In this document: positions 1-8,959 of the stretch, in pieces
Layout of the letters: each line of letters begins with the position of its first letter
Position numbering within the stretch: position 1 is the first letter of the stretch
Source of the DNA: Flavivirga rizhaonensis
GTDB taxonomy: Bacteria > Bacteroidota > Bacteroidia > Flavobacteriales > Flavobacteriaceae
Length of the DNA: 64,000 nucleotides
Assembly (NCBI RefSeq): GCF_004791695.1
Contig: NZ_SRSO01000007.1
Location: 62,001-126,000, forward strand
Reading direction: 5' to 3'
Position numbers and translations under genes: made by a program
Notes under the pieces: generated by a model
What the model was told of the DNA's origin: nothing
Database searches by the model: none
Seen by the model: only the letters and a program-made list of their open reading frames with translations

Positions 1-5
1 ATTTA

Positions 6-503
6 TTATGATAAGGTTTCAAATTGGTTAGTTTGTAGATTCTTTTTGACGTTGTTCCAATCGAAAATTTTTCCATTCATCGTGATATAAACTCCATTCT
101 CCAAGAATTTCAATGCTGAAATCGCAAACCCCAAATTGAAAGGGGCGTCGGTATTTGCATTTGTTCCCAAAACTAAAGCTCCTGTAAGTACAACAACTTT
201 CCCAAGATTCATCCTTCCGAGAAAATTTGCGGTTTCAACCATTGTTAATGTTCCGTGAGTAATAAGTATTTTATCTGCAATAGATAACTTGATTTTTTCC
301 GACAATACCTTGCGGTTTTCATCGGTTATAAATCGGCTGTCTTTATCAAAAACTTTATCTATTTCGTATTCAAAGGATACGTTGGCAGATTTAAAGAAAT
401 TTTCTATATCCATATCTATATGCTCAGGCTTGTCTATTGTATCCTGATATTCCAATCCTCCAATAGTACCGCCGGTCGTTAGAATATGTATTTCCATATC
501 CAA
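6..503 (-). CDS. Short asparaginase-domain protein
   Basis: The 165-residue protein carries the N-terminal glycine-rich motif of L-asparaginases (TTGGTIGG, residues 9-16), which supplies the nucleophilic Thr, and a second block THGTLTM (82-88) where the family has HGTDTM. The Asp of the catalytic Thr-Lys-Asp triad is therefore Leu here. Full asparaginases have about 330 residues; this one covers only the N-terminal domain and then stops. There is no signal peptide, so it should be cytoplasmic. It lies 21 bp downstream of the amidohydrolase gene on the same strand, so co-transcription is likely. Asparaginase activity is doubtful given the missing Asp; a related amidohydrolase or non-enzymatic role is possible. 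Met3 is an equally possible start. Confidence 0.75.
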   Translation of the reverse strand: MDMEIHILTTGGTIGGLEYQDTIDKPEHIDMDIENFFKSANVSFEYEIDKVFDKDSRFITDENRKVLSEKIKLSIADKILITHGTLTMVETANFLGRMNLGKVVVLTGALVLGTNANTDAPFNLGFAISALKFLENGVYITMNGKIFDWNNVKKNLQTNQFETLS

Positions 504-524
504 AGATTTTTCATGATTTGGTTT

Positions 525-1808
525 TTATTTTATATTGGATTTATAAATCTTCCCACTCTTCATTACGAATTCAACTTTTTCAAGTATTGTAATGTCTTCC
601 AAAGGATTTCCTTTCACGGCTATTATATCTGCCCATTTTCCTTCTTTGATGCTTCCGGTATTATCTTCAATTCCTATAAGCTCGGCGGCAATAATCGTAG
701 CTGATTTTATAGCATCAATTTCAGTCATTCCAGCTTTGACCATTAAATTGAATTGCTCTGCATTACGCCCGTGTGGATATACTCCAGCATCTGAACCGAA
801 AACCATTTTCACACCCTGCCTATAAGCTTTAAGGAAATTATCGAGAAATCTTTTATATAATTCGTTGTTACCTTCGCCTAACTTTTTATCACTGTAATCT
901 TCATTTAGTTCTATATGGGAATAATGGGCGGCTAGCAAGTCCATCACGAGATAGACCTTGCGGTTTTTCATCAGTTGAATTGCTTCGTCATCCATCAAAC
1001 TTCCATGTTCGATTGAAGTAACACCCGCTTTTACAGCATTCTTTATTCCATCGGCACCATGGGCATGGGCTGCTACTTTCAAACCTTGTTTCTTTGCCTC
1101 ATCTACGGCCGCCCTAATTTCTTCTTCGGTATACGAAGCAGCTCCAGGTATGGAGCCACTGGTGCCAAAACCACCCGTCGCTGTAATTTTTATAAGGTCG
1201 ACTCCCTGTTTGATGTGACGGCGCACTTGTTTTCTTACTTCATCAACCCCATCAGCAATGGCTGCAGGATTTTGTTTTAATTCAAGTTGTGGTGCCATCC
1301 AACTTTCCCAATCTCCGTGACCGCCGGTCATGGTAATTGCAGGACCACTTACGTACATTCTCGGGCCGGGAATAATCTCCTTGATAATTGCATCTCGTAG
1401 TGCAATATCACTATAGAAAATACCCCAAATATCTCTTACGCTGGTAAAACCTGCATTAAGTGTTTTTTCTGCATTAAGCGTTCCCATTATACCATAATTG
1501 GCAATAGGCAACTCCCATTGGTCAATAGACTTATCGTAAGAATTCAGCACTAAATGAGCATGGCAATCAATAAGTCCGGGTAGGATAGTATATTTTGACA
1601 AGTCAATAACCTCTTTGTACTTATCCTTATTGGATGCTTTATCAATTTTTATAATCTTGTCGTTTTCAATAACAATAAGGACATTGTTAATGATTTTCCC
1701 TTCAATAACATCAAGCATTGCACCAGCCCAAATAGCCTTTTGTTTTTCCTGTGCAACATTACTTAATGAAAAAAAAAGTAGTAGTACTGATAGAATAGCT
1801 CGTGACAT
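525..1808 (-). CDS. Secreted metal-dependent amidohydrolase
   Basis: This is an amidohydrolase-superfamily TIM-barrel enzyme, close to the imidazolonepropionase/prolidase-like branch that cleaves C-N bonds in cyclic amides or Xaa-Pro dipeptides. Visible metal ligands are His83/His85 (DCHAHL), the probable carbamylated Lys207 (IKITATGG), His248 (AAHAHG), His268 (IEHGS) and Asp340 (GSDAG). The start at 1808 is chosen because the protein then begins with a signal peptide (MSRAILSVLLLFFSLSNVAQ), giving 427 residues and a periplasmic enzyme; an upstream in-frame ATG at 1871 would bury the signal. It is followed 21 bp later by the asparaginase-like gene. The substrate cannot be told from sequence. 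Confidence 0.85.
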   Translation of the reverse strand: MSRAILSVLLLFFSLSNVAQEKQKAIWAGAMLDVIEGKIINNVLIVIENDKIIKIDKASNKDKYKEVIDLSKYTILPGLIDCHAHLVLNSYDKSIDQWELPIANYGIMGTLNAEKTLNAGFTSVRDIWGIFYSDIALRDAIIKEIIPGPRMYVSGPAITMTGGHGDWESWMAPQLELKQNPAAIADGVDEVRKQVRRHIKQGVDLIKITATGGFGTSGSIPGAASYTEEEIRAAVDEAKKQGLKVAAHAHGADGIKNAVKAGVTSIEHGSLMDDEAIQLMKNRKVYLVMDLLAAHYSHIELNEDYSDKKLGEGNNELYKRFLDNFLKAYRQGVKMVFGSDAGVYPHGRNAEQFNLMVKAGMTEIDAIKSATIIAAELIGIEDNTGSIKEGKWADIIAVKGNPLEDITILEKVEFVMKSGKIYKSNIK

Positions 1809-1957
1809 AATTCTCTTATTTAATTTACTTATTATACGTCCATTGATATTGAAATTCAAGGGCACTTCCATTTGGGATAAACCTCTTTCTATTAGTGGCT
1901 AAGTGATAATCATCTTTATTATACTTATGTTGATAGGTATATTTCTATTTTTAAGAC

Positions 1958-2857
1958 CTATTTTTTTTCGTATGTCCAATCGTAAATCAATTCAGTTGAA
2001 TTTTGCGAGTTTGGATTAAATATCGTTTTGGTAGTAGTTTCAGGATACCCATCTTGATTATACTGGTGTTGATATGTTGTTTTGTATTGTTTGTTGTCAT
2101 CTAAATCTGTTCTTGTGTGAAACAATAAATTGTTTTTGCCATAGAAATACAAACTGGGAGGCAAATTTGTAATGCTATTTGTATGAAACGACAATACGCC
2201 CATATAATATGATAAACCTTCTTTACCCCCAGAGTTTTCGTGTAAGTTTAATAATGGATTTTTCTTGTCATCGTACCCAAACTTACTTTCAAACTTATCC
2301 ACATACGTAAAATCATCGATACTTTGTCGTTCCAGTATTTCAGCAATACTACCGTTGCTAGTGTAGGTGATAATATACTTTTTATAAGGGGCTAACCCAG
2401 AGTTATTCGAGATAAAATGTTCTGCTATTTCTATAAGCTGTCCCTCTGTATTATACTTAAAAGTTTTATCTAAATTGTATGTATTGGCTACAGCCTCTTC
2501 CAGTACTATTTTGCCTTCTTGGTCATAAGTAATCTCTGTGGTATAGTCCGAAGTGGTTATTTTACTTAGCTTGCCTTGAGCGTTATATTCGTAACTTGCT
2601 TCTCCTTTTTGTATGGGTAGGTTTTGTGTATTATATGCATATGTAATACTAGAATTTCCGCTTCCACTTTTATTTATCGTGGCGATTTTACCATCATCTT
2701 TATACTCAACATCATAAAAATTAATATCATTTTCGTTAATGGTTTTAACTCTTGTTTGAGGTATTTGTTCTTCTACAGAAGAAGAATCATCACTACTACA
2801 GGAGGCAAATAGAACAAGTAGTATAAAAAAACTGTTTATGTATTGAATATTTTTCAT
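1958..2857 (-). CDS. YD-repeat-like lipoprotein
   Basis: The 299-residue protein has a lipoprotein signal peptide with the lipidated Cys at residue 20 followed by SSDDSS, which fits export to the envelope. The body is built from short beta-rich units such as YEYNAQGKLSKI, ITYDQEGKIV and FKYNTEGQLIEI that resemble YD/RHS repeats. No catalytic motif is seen. It is a clear paralogue of the lipoprotein at 4720-5637 (shared blocks include KKNPLL, HESSGG, GLSY and YGKNN). It lies 3 bp downstream of the DUF4440-like gene, so it is probably the last gene of the lipoprotein operon. Function is unknown; a surface binding role is a guess. Confidence 0.7.
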   Translation of the reverse strand: MKNIQYINSFFILLVLFASCSSDDSSSVEEQIPQTRVKTINENDINFYDVEYKDDGKIATINKSGSGNSSITYAYNTQNLPIQKGEASYEYNAQGKLSKITTSDYTTEITYDQEGKIVLEEAVANTYNLDKTFKYNTEGQLIEIAEHFISNNSGLAPYKKYIITYTSNGSIAEILERQSIDDFTYVDKFESKFGYDDKKNPLLNLHENSGGKEGLSYYMGVLSFHTNSITNLPPSLYFYGKNNLLFHTRTDLDDNKQYKTTYQHQYNQDGYPETTTKTIFNPNSQNSTELIYDWTYEKK

Positions 2858-2860
2858 CTG

Positions 2861-3325
2861 TTATTTTTTAATCCATGCTTGACTTATCAAATGACTAATG
2901 ACCTTCCACTCTTTATCTTTCTTTTGAAATACCATAAGATGATGGTTGTGTCTGTCTTTCATGGCCGTGCCATCTCCCCATTCTTGACCTTTTACTACTG
3001 TCTTGGAACGTACAATGGCTATTTCTGGTGTCAAGAAGTTGATGTCTTTATATTGACTTTCTGATTTTCCTTTCATCACAAAATCCAACGAATAGATTTC
3101 AGTAAGCAATGTCTTTAAGTCTGCTTTGCTTTGCATACGGTCTCCAAAGGCATTGGTCCAATCTACCTTATCGTCATAATGTTTTGTGGTTTTCGCTACG
3201 TCCCTTTCTTTCCAGCCTTCGGCTATGGTCTTAATGATGCTTTTAATTTCTTTTTTGTCGTTTTCAGTTTGCGAATGCAATGAAAGAGATAGTAATAAGC
3301 TAAGTATAAAAACTAGTTGTTTCAT
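2861..3325 (-). CDS. Secreted SnoaL/DUF4440-like protein
   Basis: This 154-residue protein has a signal peptide (residues 1 to about 19) and then a single NTF2-like alpha+beta domain of the SnoaL/DUF4440 type. The pattern is an N-terminal helix (IKSIIKTIAEGWKERD), then YDDKVDWTNAFGDRM, and strands ending in DRHNHHLMVFQKKDKEWKVI. Such domains bind small ligands or are catalytically simple; no specific activity can be assigned. It lacks the lipobox of its neighbours, so it is probably soluble in the periplasm. It sits between two envelope lipoprotein genes with 3 bp and 28 bp spacing, consistent with one transcript. Confidence 0.7.
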   Translation of the reverse strand: MKQLVFILSLLLSLSLHSQTENDKKEIKSIIKTIAEGWKERDVAKTTKHYDDKVDWTNAFGDRMQSKADLKTLLTEIYSLDFVMKGKSESQYKDINFLTPEIAIVRSKTVVKGQEWGDGTAMKDRHNHHLMVFQKKDKEWKVISHLISQAWIKK

Positions 3326-3353
3326 TTTTAATAGGTTTATTTTTAAATCTTAA

Positions 3354-4706
3354 TTATTGAATAAAAATGCTGCGAAATTCAGCATTATCTATTGTGTATT
3401 CTGGCACTTGAACACCATTTTTCCAAAGAACTCCTTTCAATGTTGTAGTACCTTTTCTACCAACAACATAGAAATCATTGTTAAAAACTGCAACACCAAG
3501 CGCTATGGCATTAGTTCCACCTGACAAACGAAAAGATTCTCCATTCTTCCAATACTTGGCATAGTATATATTACCATCTTCTTCGAATTCATATCCCACG
3601 GCATATACATCATTACCAGATACGGCTATATCTTCTATACCACAATTGTTGGCATCAGAAAGCGATGTAGATTGTCCATTTTTCCAAATTTTAGCCTCTA
3701 GTTCTCCTTGTAAAGTTTCAAAACCACCCAAATAAACGTCATTGCCAGAAACTGCAATTGCCCGTGCTTGCGCTGTTGCAGTTTCTGTGCTAACTGCAGT
3801 ACCATTGCCATTTTTCCAATGTAGGGCGAATCTACCGTCCTTGCCTGACACTTCACCATAACCCGCTATGTGAATATCTCCGTTTGCTTTTGTAATATCA
3901 TATGCTATAAATGCTTCAATATCAAGAATAGTAGCATTGCCATTTTTCCAGTATTTAGGTACATTTCCATAATCAGGATGATCTTCTTGACCACATACAT
4001 ATACATCACTACCATCAACGACAATTGATCTTGCTCTTGAGAAACCATCTCCTAAACTTAGGGATACATCGTTTCCATTTTTCCAGTATTTGGCGATTTC
4101 TTTTAAATCATCTTCTGGTCCTTCTACTTCATATCCCGCCACATAAATATCATTTCCTTCCACAAATATTGAGTAGGCTGCTGATGGATAGTCTTCACTA
4201 GGTGAAGTAGTGGGCAATGTTATTTCTCCATTTTTCCAATAAGCAGCTTCTGCCCAGTCTTGATTCAATTCACTTTGAGTGTAAATTCCAGCAATATAAA
4301 TATCGCCTGTTTCGTCATTAACATCGGTGACATTGATAGTAATTTCTGCAGACACCTTTGATTTTCCATCGCTAACCTCAACATTTAACTTATGGGTTGA
4401 AGCGGTTTCAAAATCTAATTGCTCATTTTGTGCCAGTCTAATAGTTCCTGAACTGTCTATCGTAAATAGAGCCCCAGAATTGGTGGTTATTGTGAAAACA
4501 AGTTCATCTTCATCAGCATCTGTTGCTGTTACCACACCGACTATACTACCAGAATCAAGTGCCTCGGTTACTGTAAATGATTGTGCATTTATGACTGGTG
4601 CTGTATTACCAGGTTCTGTATCACTGGGTGCGCTGCCATCGTCTTTACTGCAGCTTACAAGAATAATGATAACTGCCACGAATATTTTTAATAGTTCTTT
4701 TTTCAT
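3354..4706 (-). CDS. Cadherin plus seven-motif propeller lipoprotein
   Basis: The start at 4706 (450 residues) gives a lipoprotein signal with the lipid Cys at residue 19 (LVSCSKDD) and avoids overlap with the upstream gene; an ATG at 4745 would overlap it. Residues about 36-131 form a cadherin-like domain with calcium-type motifs DADEDE and DVND. The rest has seven repeats of about 45 residues, each with a Tyr/His/Leu/Ile-Trp-Lys-Asn-Gly motif followed by DVY/DIY, consistent with a seven-bladed beta-propeller. It is the largest of four such genes in this operon. A surface adhesion or ligand-binding role is inferred from the domains only. Confidence 0.75.
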   Translation of the reverse strand: MKKELLKIFVAVIIILVSCSKDDGSAPSDTEPGNTAPVINAQSFTVTEALDSGSIVGVVTATDADEDELVFTITTNSGALFTIDSSGTIRLAQNEQLDFETASTHKLNVEVSDGKSKVSAEITINVTDVNDETGDIYIAGIYTQSELNQDWAEAAYWKNGEITLPTTSPSEDYPSAAYSIFVEGNDIYVAGYEVEGPEDDLKEIAKYWKNGNDVSLSLGDGFSRARSIVVDGSDVYVCGQEDHPDYGNVPKYWKNGNATILDIEAFIAYDITKANGDIHIAGYGEVSGKDGRFALHWKNGNGTAVSTETATAQARAIAVSGNDVYLGGFETLQGELEAKIWKNGQSTSLSDANNCGIEDIAVSGNDVYAVGYEFEEDGNIYYAKYWKNGESFRLSGGTNAIALGVAVFNNDFYVVGRKGTTTLKGVLWKNGVQVPEYTIDNAEFRSIFIQ

Positions 4707-4719
4707 GATTATAGATGTT

Positions 4720-5637
4720 TTATTTTTTTTCATAGCCCCACTCATATGTTACTTTACCACTTACTTGACCATTTGTACCAAAGACTGTTAACGTGGTGCT
4801 TAAAGGGTACTCGTCCTCATTGTATGTGTCGTGCTGAAAGGTTTGTTTATATTCTTCATTATTGATAATAGTTGTGCGAGAAAGCATATTGTTTTTACCA
4901 TAATATCTATGGATTGGTGTATCACCTAAAAGACTGCCTGTATAAAAATTTAAAATGTCTAAACTATAGGACAATCCCACTGCACCTCCAGAACTTTCAT
5001 GCATGATTAGAAGTGGATTTTTTTTGTCATCATAAGTAAATGTTGATATATATCTATCAGTGTAGGTTATACCATCAAGACTAGTTGTTCCTACTACTTT
5101 AATAGCATTACCGTTGTTATCATAAGTTATGAAATGCTTTCTATAAGGAGCTGCTCCACTTGGATTTGGATAAATAAAAAACTCATCTACGGTTGTAAGT
5201 TGTCCGTTGGAGTTATAGCTGAAGGTTCGTTTTAAAGTATATTGGCCATCTGCTAAAGTCCCTTCTTCAAACAATTGCCCTTGGGCATTATAAGTAATCT
5301 CTGAAGTGTAATTTGACCCTATAATCTCACTAAGCAATCCATCCTCATTGTAGTTGTAAATGACGCCCCCCTTTTGCGTAAATTGTCCTTGGTCGTTGTA
5401 CAATATAGACGCAATATTGCTACCGCTATTCGCTGTTCTCTTTATACTGGTAATATTACCGTCATCGTTATACGTTATGTCATAATTGGCGGAACTACCA
5501 TCTTCAAAAATTTCTTTAATTGTACTTACCCTTATTTTGTTTTGAGGTTGGTTTACACCTGCATCGTCATCACTACTACATGCGGTGAAAAGAAAGATAA
5601 ACAGTATGCACCAACTTATATATTTCAGCTTTGTCAT
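4720..5637 (-). CDS. YD-repeat-like lipoprotein, paralogue
   Basis: This 305-residue lipoprotein (lipid Cys at residue 20, FTACSSDDD) is a paralogue of the one at 1958-2857: both have ITYDDNGNI-like strand repeats, DDKKNPLL, HESSGGxxGLSY, YGKNN and a C-terminal YEWGYEKK/YDWTYEKK. No enzymatic motif is visible. It lies 12-13 bp from its neighbours in an unbroken minus-strand gene series. Together with the propeller lipoproteins it makes an alternating paralogue cluster, which suggests duplication in blocks rather than of single genes. Confidence 0.7.
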   Translation of the reverse strand: MTKLKYISWCILFIFLFTACSSDDDAGVNQPQNKIRVSTIKEIFEDGSSANYDITYNDDGNITSIKRTANSGSNIASILYNDQGQFTQKGGVIYNYNEDGLLSEIIGSNYTSEITYNAQGQLFEEGTLADGQYTLKRTFSYNSNGQLTTVDEFFIYPNPSGAAPYRKHFITYDNNGNAIKVVGTTSLDGITYTDRYISTFTYDDKKNPLLIMHESSGGAVGLSYSLDILNFYTGSLLGDTPIHRYYGKNNMLSRTTIINNEEYKQTFQHDTYNEDEYPLSTTLTVFGTNGQVSGKVTYEWGYEKK

Positions 5638-5649
5638 GGTTTTTTGTTT

Positions 5650-6660
5650 TTAATTTGAGGTTTTTACAAAAATGTCTATTGGATAGGTGTACAAGCCATC
5701 TGTAGGTAAGAATATTTGTTCCATATTTTTCCAGTAACATGCTTGTATTATGCCTTGTTCATTTTCATCATATCCGGATATGTATATATCATTGTCCATT
5801 GCAAATATTCCTGATGTTCGAGAACTGGTATTTGATAAAATAACTTTTGCATCGCCCATCCAGTAGACTGCCTTACTTTTGTTGTCTTTGTCTTTTTCAA
5901 AACCAGTGGCAAATAGTTTTTCATCAACAATTGTAATATCTGTTACTGATGAAGAATTATTTTCTATTTCTGGCAACTCTTCTAGATTATTATTAAGCCA
6001 ATATGCTCCTATCATGTTCGGTGCTGATTCTTGTGTAATAATGTTGGCAGCTATATATAAATTGTTATTATTTAGATGTATTGAATGGCAGTCTACTATT
6101 ATTACATTATTTTCGGGTAAAATGACTTGAACACCGTCTTTCCAATATCCAACCTCACCATTTTTAAAATAACCAACTATATATACTGTTTCATTTTTTA
6201 CTAATATATTTACAGCCTTTTCGCCTTGATACAAAAGATTTTCTTGGTCATTTTTCCAATATACTGCCTCAGATTTATTGATTGATGAGTTCAAATCATC
6301 CCTCTTACCTACAGCATGTACAATATCATTTTGAGAAACCCAGATATCATTTATAACTGCGTTGTTTGTATCTAATATGGTTTTAGCACCGTTTTTCCAA
6401 TACACTGCATTATCACCTTCACTTCCTGCCACATATACATCATCATTATCAGTTACAAAAATTGAGGTAGCCGAAGAGTTTGTATCTGAGAGTATGGTTT
6501 TTTTACCATTTTTCCAATACACAGCTTTATTATCGTCTGTTCCTGTAACATATACATCTGCGACAGGTGTATCTTCGTTAGCTTTATCATCATCTTTTGA
6601 ACATCCAGTAATTAGGATTACAAAACAGAAATACAATATAGTTTTACTTATTTTTTCCAT
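5650..6660 (-). CDS. Seven-motif propeller lipoprotein (divergent)
   Basis: The protein has 336 residues with a lipoprotein signal and lipid Cys at residue 20 (LITGCSKDDD). Seven propeller motifs are present but degenerate toward the C-terminus: YWKNGKKT, YWKNGAKT, YWKNDQEN, YWKDGVQV, YWLNNNLE, YWMGDAKV and YWKNMEQI. Each is preceded by a DVY/TVY/NLY/DIY strand. This is the most divergent of the four family members. It starts 2 bp after the stop of the next propeller gene, so the two are almost certainly translated from one message. Function is unknown. Confidence 0.7.
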   Translation of the reverse strand: MEKISKTILYFCFVILITGCSKDDDKANEDTPVADVYVTGTDDNKAVYWKNGKKTILSDTNSSATSIFVTDNDDVYVAGSEGDNAVYWKNGAKTILDTNNAVINDIWVSQNDIVHAVGKRDDLNSSINKSEAVYWKNDQENLLYQGEKAVNILVKNETVYIVGYFKNGEVGYWKDGVQVILPENNVIIVDCHSIHLNNNNLYIAANIITQESAPNMIGAYWLNNNLEELPEIENNSSSVTDITIVDEKLFATGFEKDKDNKSKAVYWMGDAKVILSNTSSRTSGIFAMDNDIYISGYDENEQGIIQACYWKNMEQIFLPTDGLYTYPIDIFVKTSN

Positions 6661-6662
6661 CT

Positions 6663-7754
6663 TTAATTTGAATTTTTTGTTATTGCAATACTTGACGCAA
6701 ATGCAGTATAAGAACCATCAGTTAGTGTTGTCTTAGCTCCGTTTTTCCAATATACCGCGTCATAGGAGGAAGACGCCGTTGGCCTCGATGAACCAACAAT
6801 GTAAACATCGTTATCAACTACAATGACTTGTTTTGAAAAACTCTGACTGCTACCCGCAGATAAATCAAACTTATTGCTATCCTCCCAGTAAACTGCACTA
6901 GATATATTAACATTGTTTTGGTCTGCAACAGCTTCTCTTGCAGATACGTACACTTTATTGTTGGCAACGTAAATTGAAGGGGCAAATATTTTTTTATCCC
7001 CAGTAAGAGATAAAACTGTTTTTATACCATTTTTCCAGTACACTGCTTTAGATTCAGGTTTACTATCTTCCTTACCAGCTATATAAACATCACCAGCGTT
7101 TGTAACGTAAATAGATTGTGAAATTGCACTTGGGCCACCATCAGATAATACTATTTTACTATCGTTTTTCCAATACACCGCTCGTCTACCAAAAGAGAAT
7201 GGTTCATACTCATATCCAGACACATAAGTATCTCCACTTGGTGTTATATGAATACCGTAGGCATAAGAACTAACAATACCGCTAGAGTGTAGTGATACTT
7301 TAGTGCCATTTTTCCAGTAAATAGCTTCAGCTCCATTGTTTGTATCATTTATTTCATAACCTATTACATATACATCATCATTATTTGATACCTCTATATC
7401 CCAAGCGTAAGCGTCCTCGGCATTGTTTGTCGCAAGCGTTACTTTTTCGCCGTTTTTCCAATATACGGGCCTCCTTATCCCAGAAACATCAAACTCAATA
7501 CCAGCTATATATACATCATTTTTACTGGTAATGTGTATAGCATAGGCATCAGAATATTTATCTGATGGTAATATAAACTCTTCACCGTTTTTCCAATACA
7601 CGGCTTTAACGGTGCCGTCTTGTTTTTGTATTTGACCTACGATATAGATGTCTGTTGTGGGGTTGCCATCTTGAGATGTACTATCGTCTTTTGAGCATGA
7701 TACTGTAGTAAACACCAATAAAATGCATAGTATATTTTTAATTATTTTTTTCAT
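6663..7754 (-). CDS. Seven-motif propeller lipoprotein (copy A)
   Basis: This 363-residue lipoprotein (lipid Cys at residue 20, TTVSCSKDDS) holds seven YWKNG-type motifs, each in a unit of about 45 residues with a DVYxxG strand. It is a close tandem copy of the next gene (7760-8845): the N-terminal region beginning DIYIVGQIQKQDGTVKAVYW is nearly the same in both, and all seven blades align in register. Only 5 bp separate the two genes. The pair looks like a recent duplication. An extracellular binding or scaffold role is the most that can be inferred. Confidence 0.75.
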   Translation of the reverse strand: MKKIIKNILCILLVFTTVSCSKDDSTSQDGNPTTDIYIVGQIQKQDGTVKAVYWKNGEEFILPSDKYSDAYAIHITSKNDVYIAGIEFDVSGIRRPVYWKNGEKVTLATNNAEDAYAWDIEVSNNDDVYVIGYEINDTNNGAEAIYWKNGTKVSLHSSGIVSSYAYGIHITPSGDTYVSGYEYEPFSFGRRAVYWKNDSKIVLSDGGPSAISQSIYVTNAGDVYIAGKEDSKPESKAVYWKNGIKTVLSLTGDKKIFAPSIYVANNKVYVSAREAVADQNNVNISSAVYWEDSNKFDLSAGSSQSFSKQVIVVDNDVYIVGSSRPTASSSYDAVYWKNGAKTTLTDGSYTAFASSIAITKNSN

Positions 7755-7759
7755 CTTTT

Positions 7760-8845
7760 TTAATTTGAAGTTTTTACAGCAATATCTTTTGCAAATGCAG
7801 AATAAGACCCATCGGTTAATGCAGTTTTGCTACCGTTTTTCCAATACACGGCGGTATAGGGCGTTGACATAGCTGGTCTTGTTGAACCTGCGATATAAAC
7901 ATCATTATCAACTACAATTAAGTGGTTTGCATGTGCTTGATTGCTATTGTTGCCTATTGTTAAGTCAAACTTACTTGCACCTTCCCAGTAAACCGCACTC
8001 GTCAAATTGTTATCGTTTGGGTCAATTTCTAGTGCAGATACATATACTTTGTTATTGGCTACATAAATTGAAGGGTTTAGTATTTTTTTATCACCTGATG
8101 AAGGTAAAATTGTTTTTACTCCATTATTCCAGTATACAGCTATATCTCCTGGAGAACTAACTTCCCTGCCAACTATATATACATCTCCGGCTTCAGTTAC
8201 ATAAACAGATTGTGAACTAGCACTTGGATTACCATCAGATAATAGTACTTTACTATCGTTTTTCCAGTACACCGCTCTACTGCCAAAAGAGGATTGATTA
8301 TTTTCTCTTCCAGATATATAAGTATCTCCGTTTGCTGATATATGAATACCATTGGCATCTGAACTTTCTACTCCAACAGAATGCAGAGATACTTTAGTGC
8401 TGTTTTTCCAATACACTGCGGCGGGAATATTGCCATCATTTCTTTCGTTGCCAACTACAAACACATCTCCATTATTTGATACCTCTATATCCCAAGCATA
8501 TGTATCCTTAGTGTTATTTGCTGTAAGTGTTACTTTTTCGCCGTTTTTCCAATACACTGGTTTTCTTACGCTAGAATCATCAAACTCAACACCAACGATA
8601 TATACATCATTTGTACTGGTAATATGTATAGCAAAGGCATCAGAATATTTATCTGATGGTAATACAAATGCTTCACCGTTTTTCCAATACACGGCTTTAA
8701 CGGTACCGTCTTGTTTTTGTATTTGACCTACGACATAGATATCTGTTATAGGGTTGTCATCTTGAGATGTACTGTCGTCTTTTGAGCAGCTTGTTATCAT
8801 AGCTATTAAAAGAAATACCGTGGTTTTATATATAATTTTTTTCAT
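7760..8845 (-). CDS. Seven-motif propeller lipoprotein (copy B)
   Basis: This 361-residue lipoprotein (lipid Cys at residue 20, ITSCSKDDS) has seven Tyr-Trp-x-x-x-x motifs (YWKNGEAF to YWKNGSKT), in the same order and spacing as copy A. Differences concentrate in the loops between blades, as expected for paralogues that diversify a binding surface on a fixed fold. Its start lies 17 bp from a large inverted repeat (8863-8958) that separates it from the NHL lipoprotein gene upstream, so its transcript may have its own start or be attenuated there. Confidence 0.75.
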   Translation of the reverse strand: MKKIIYKTTVFLLIAMITSCSKDDSTSQDDNPITDIYVVGQIQKQDGTVKAVYWKNGEAFVLPSDKYSDAFAIHITSTNDVYIVGVEFDDSSVRKPVYWKNGEKVTLTANNTKDTYAWDIEVSNNGDVFVVGNERNDGNIPAAVYWKNSTKVSLHSVGVESSDANGIHISANGDTYISGRENNQSSFGSRAVYWKNDSKVLLSDGNPSASSQSVYVTEAGDVYIVGREVSSPGDIAVYWNNGVKTILPSSGDKKILNPSIYVANNKVYVSALEIDPNDNNLTSAVYWEGASKFDLTIGNNSNQAHANHLIVVDNDVYIAGSTRPAMSTPYTAVYWKNGSKTALTDGSYSAFAKDIAVKTSN

Positions 8846-8862
8846 GATTTCTATACTTTGTA

Positions 8863-8958
8863 GTAATGTTTAATCGTGCTATTCCAGTTAAAAAAGTTTA
8901 GTGAAAACAACATCGATAGGGTGTGAATTATGGGGAAGAATAGCACGTTAAACATTAC
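8863..8958. repeat. Long imperfect inverted repeat between lipoprotein genes
   Basis: Positions 8863-8884 and 8938-8958 are inverted copies of each other, 21 of 22 bases matching with a single inserted T; the inner 10 bp (CGTGCTATTC / GAATAGCACG) are perfect. The 53-bp centre shows no further pairing. The right arm touches the stop codon of the NHL gene. It could be a hairpin that stabilizes or terminates the upstream message, or the relic of a small mobile element. Confidence 0.6.
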
Positions 8959-8959
8959 A

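Noticed and set aside
5650..8845. Regular repeats resembling a CRISPR array
   Set aside because: The periodic words come from coding repeats (Tyr-Trp-Lys-Asn-Gly motifs), differ from unit to unit and keep the reading frame.
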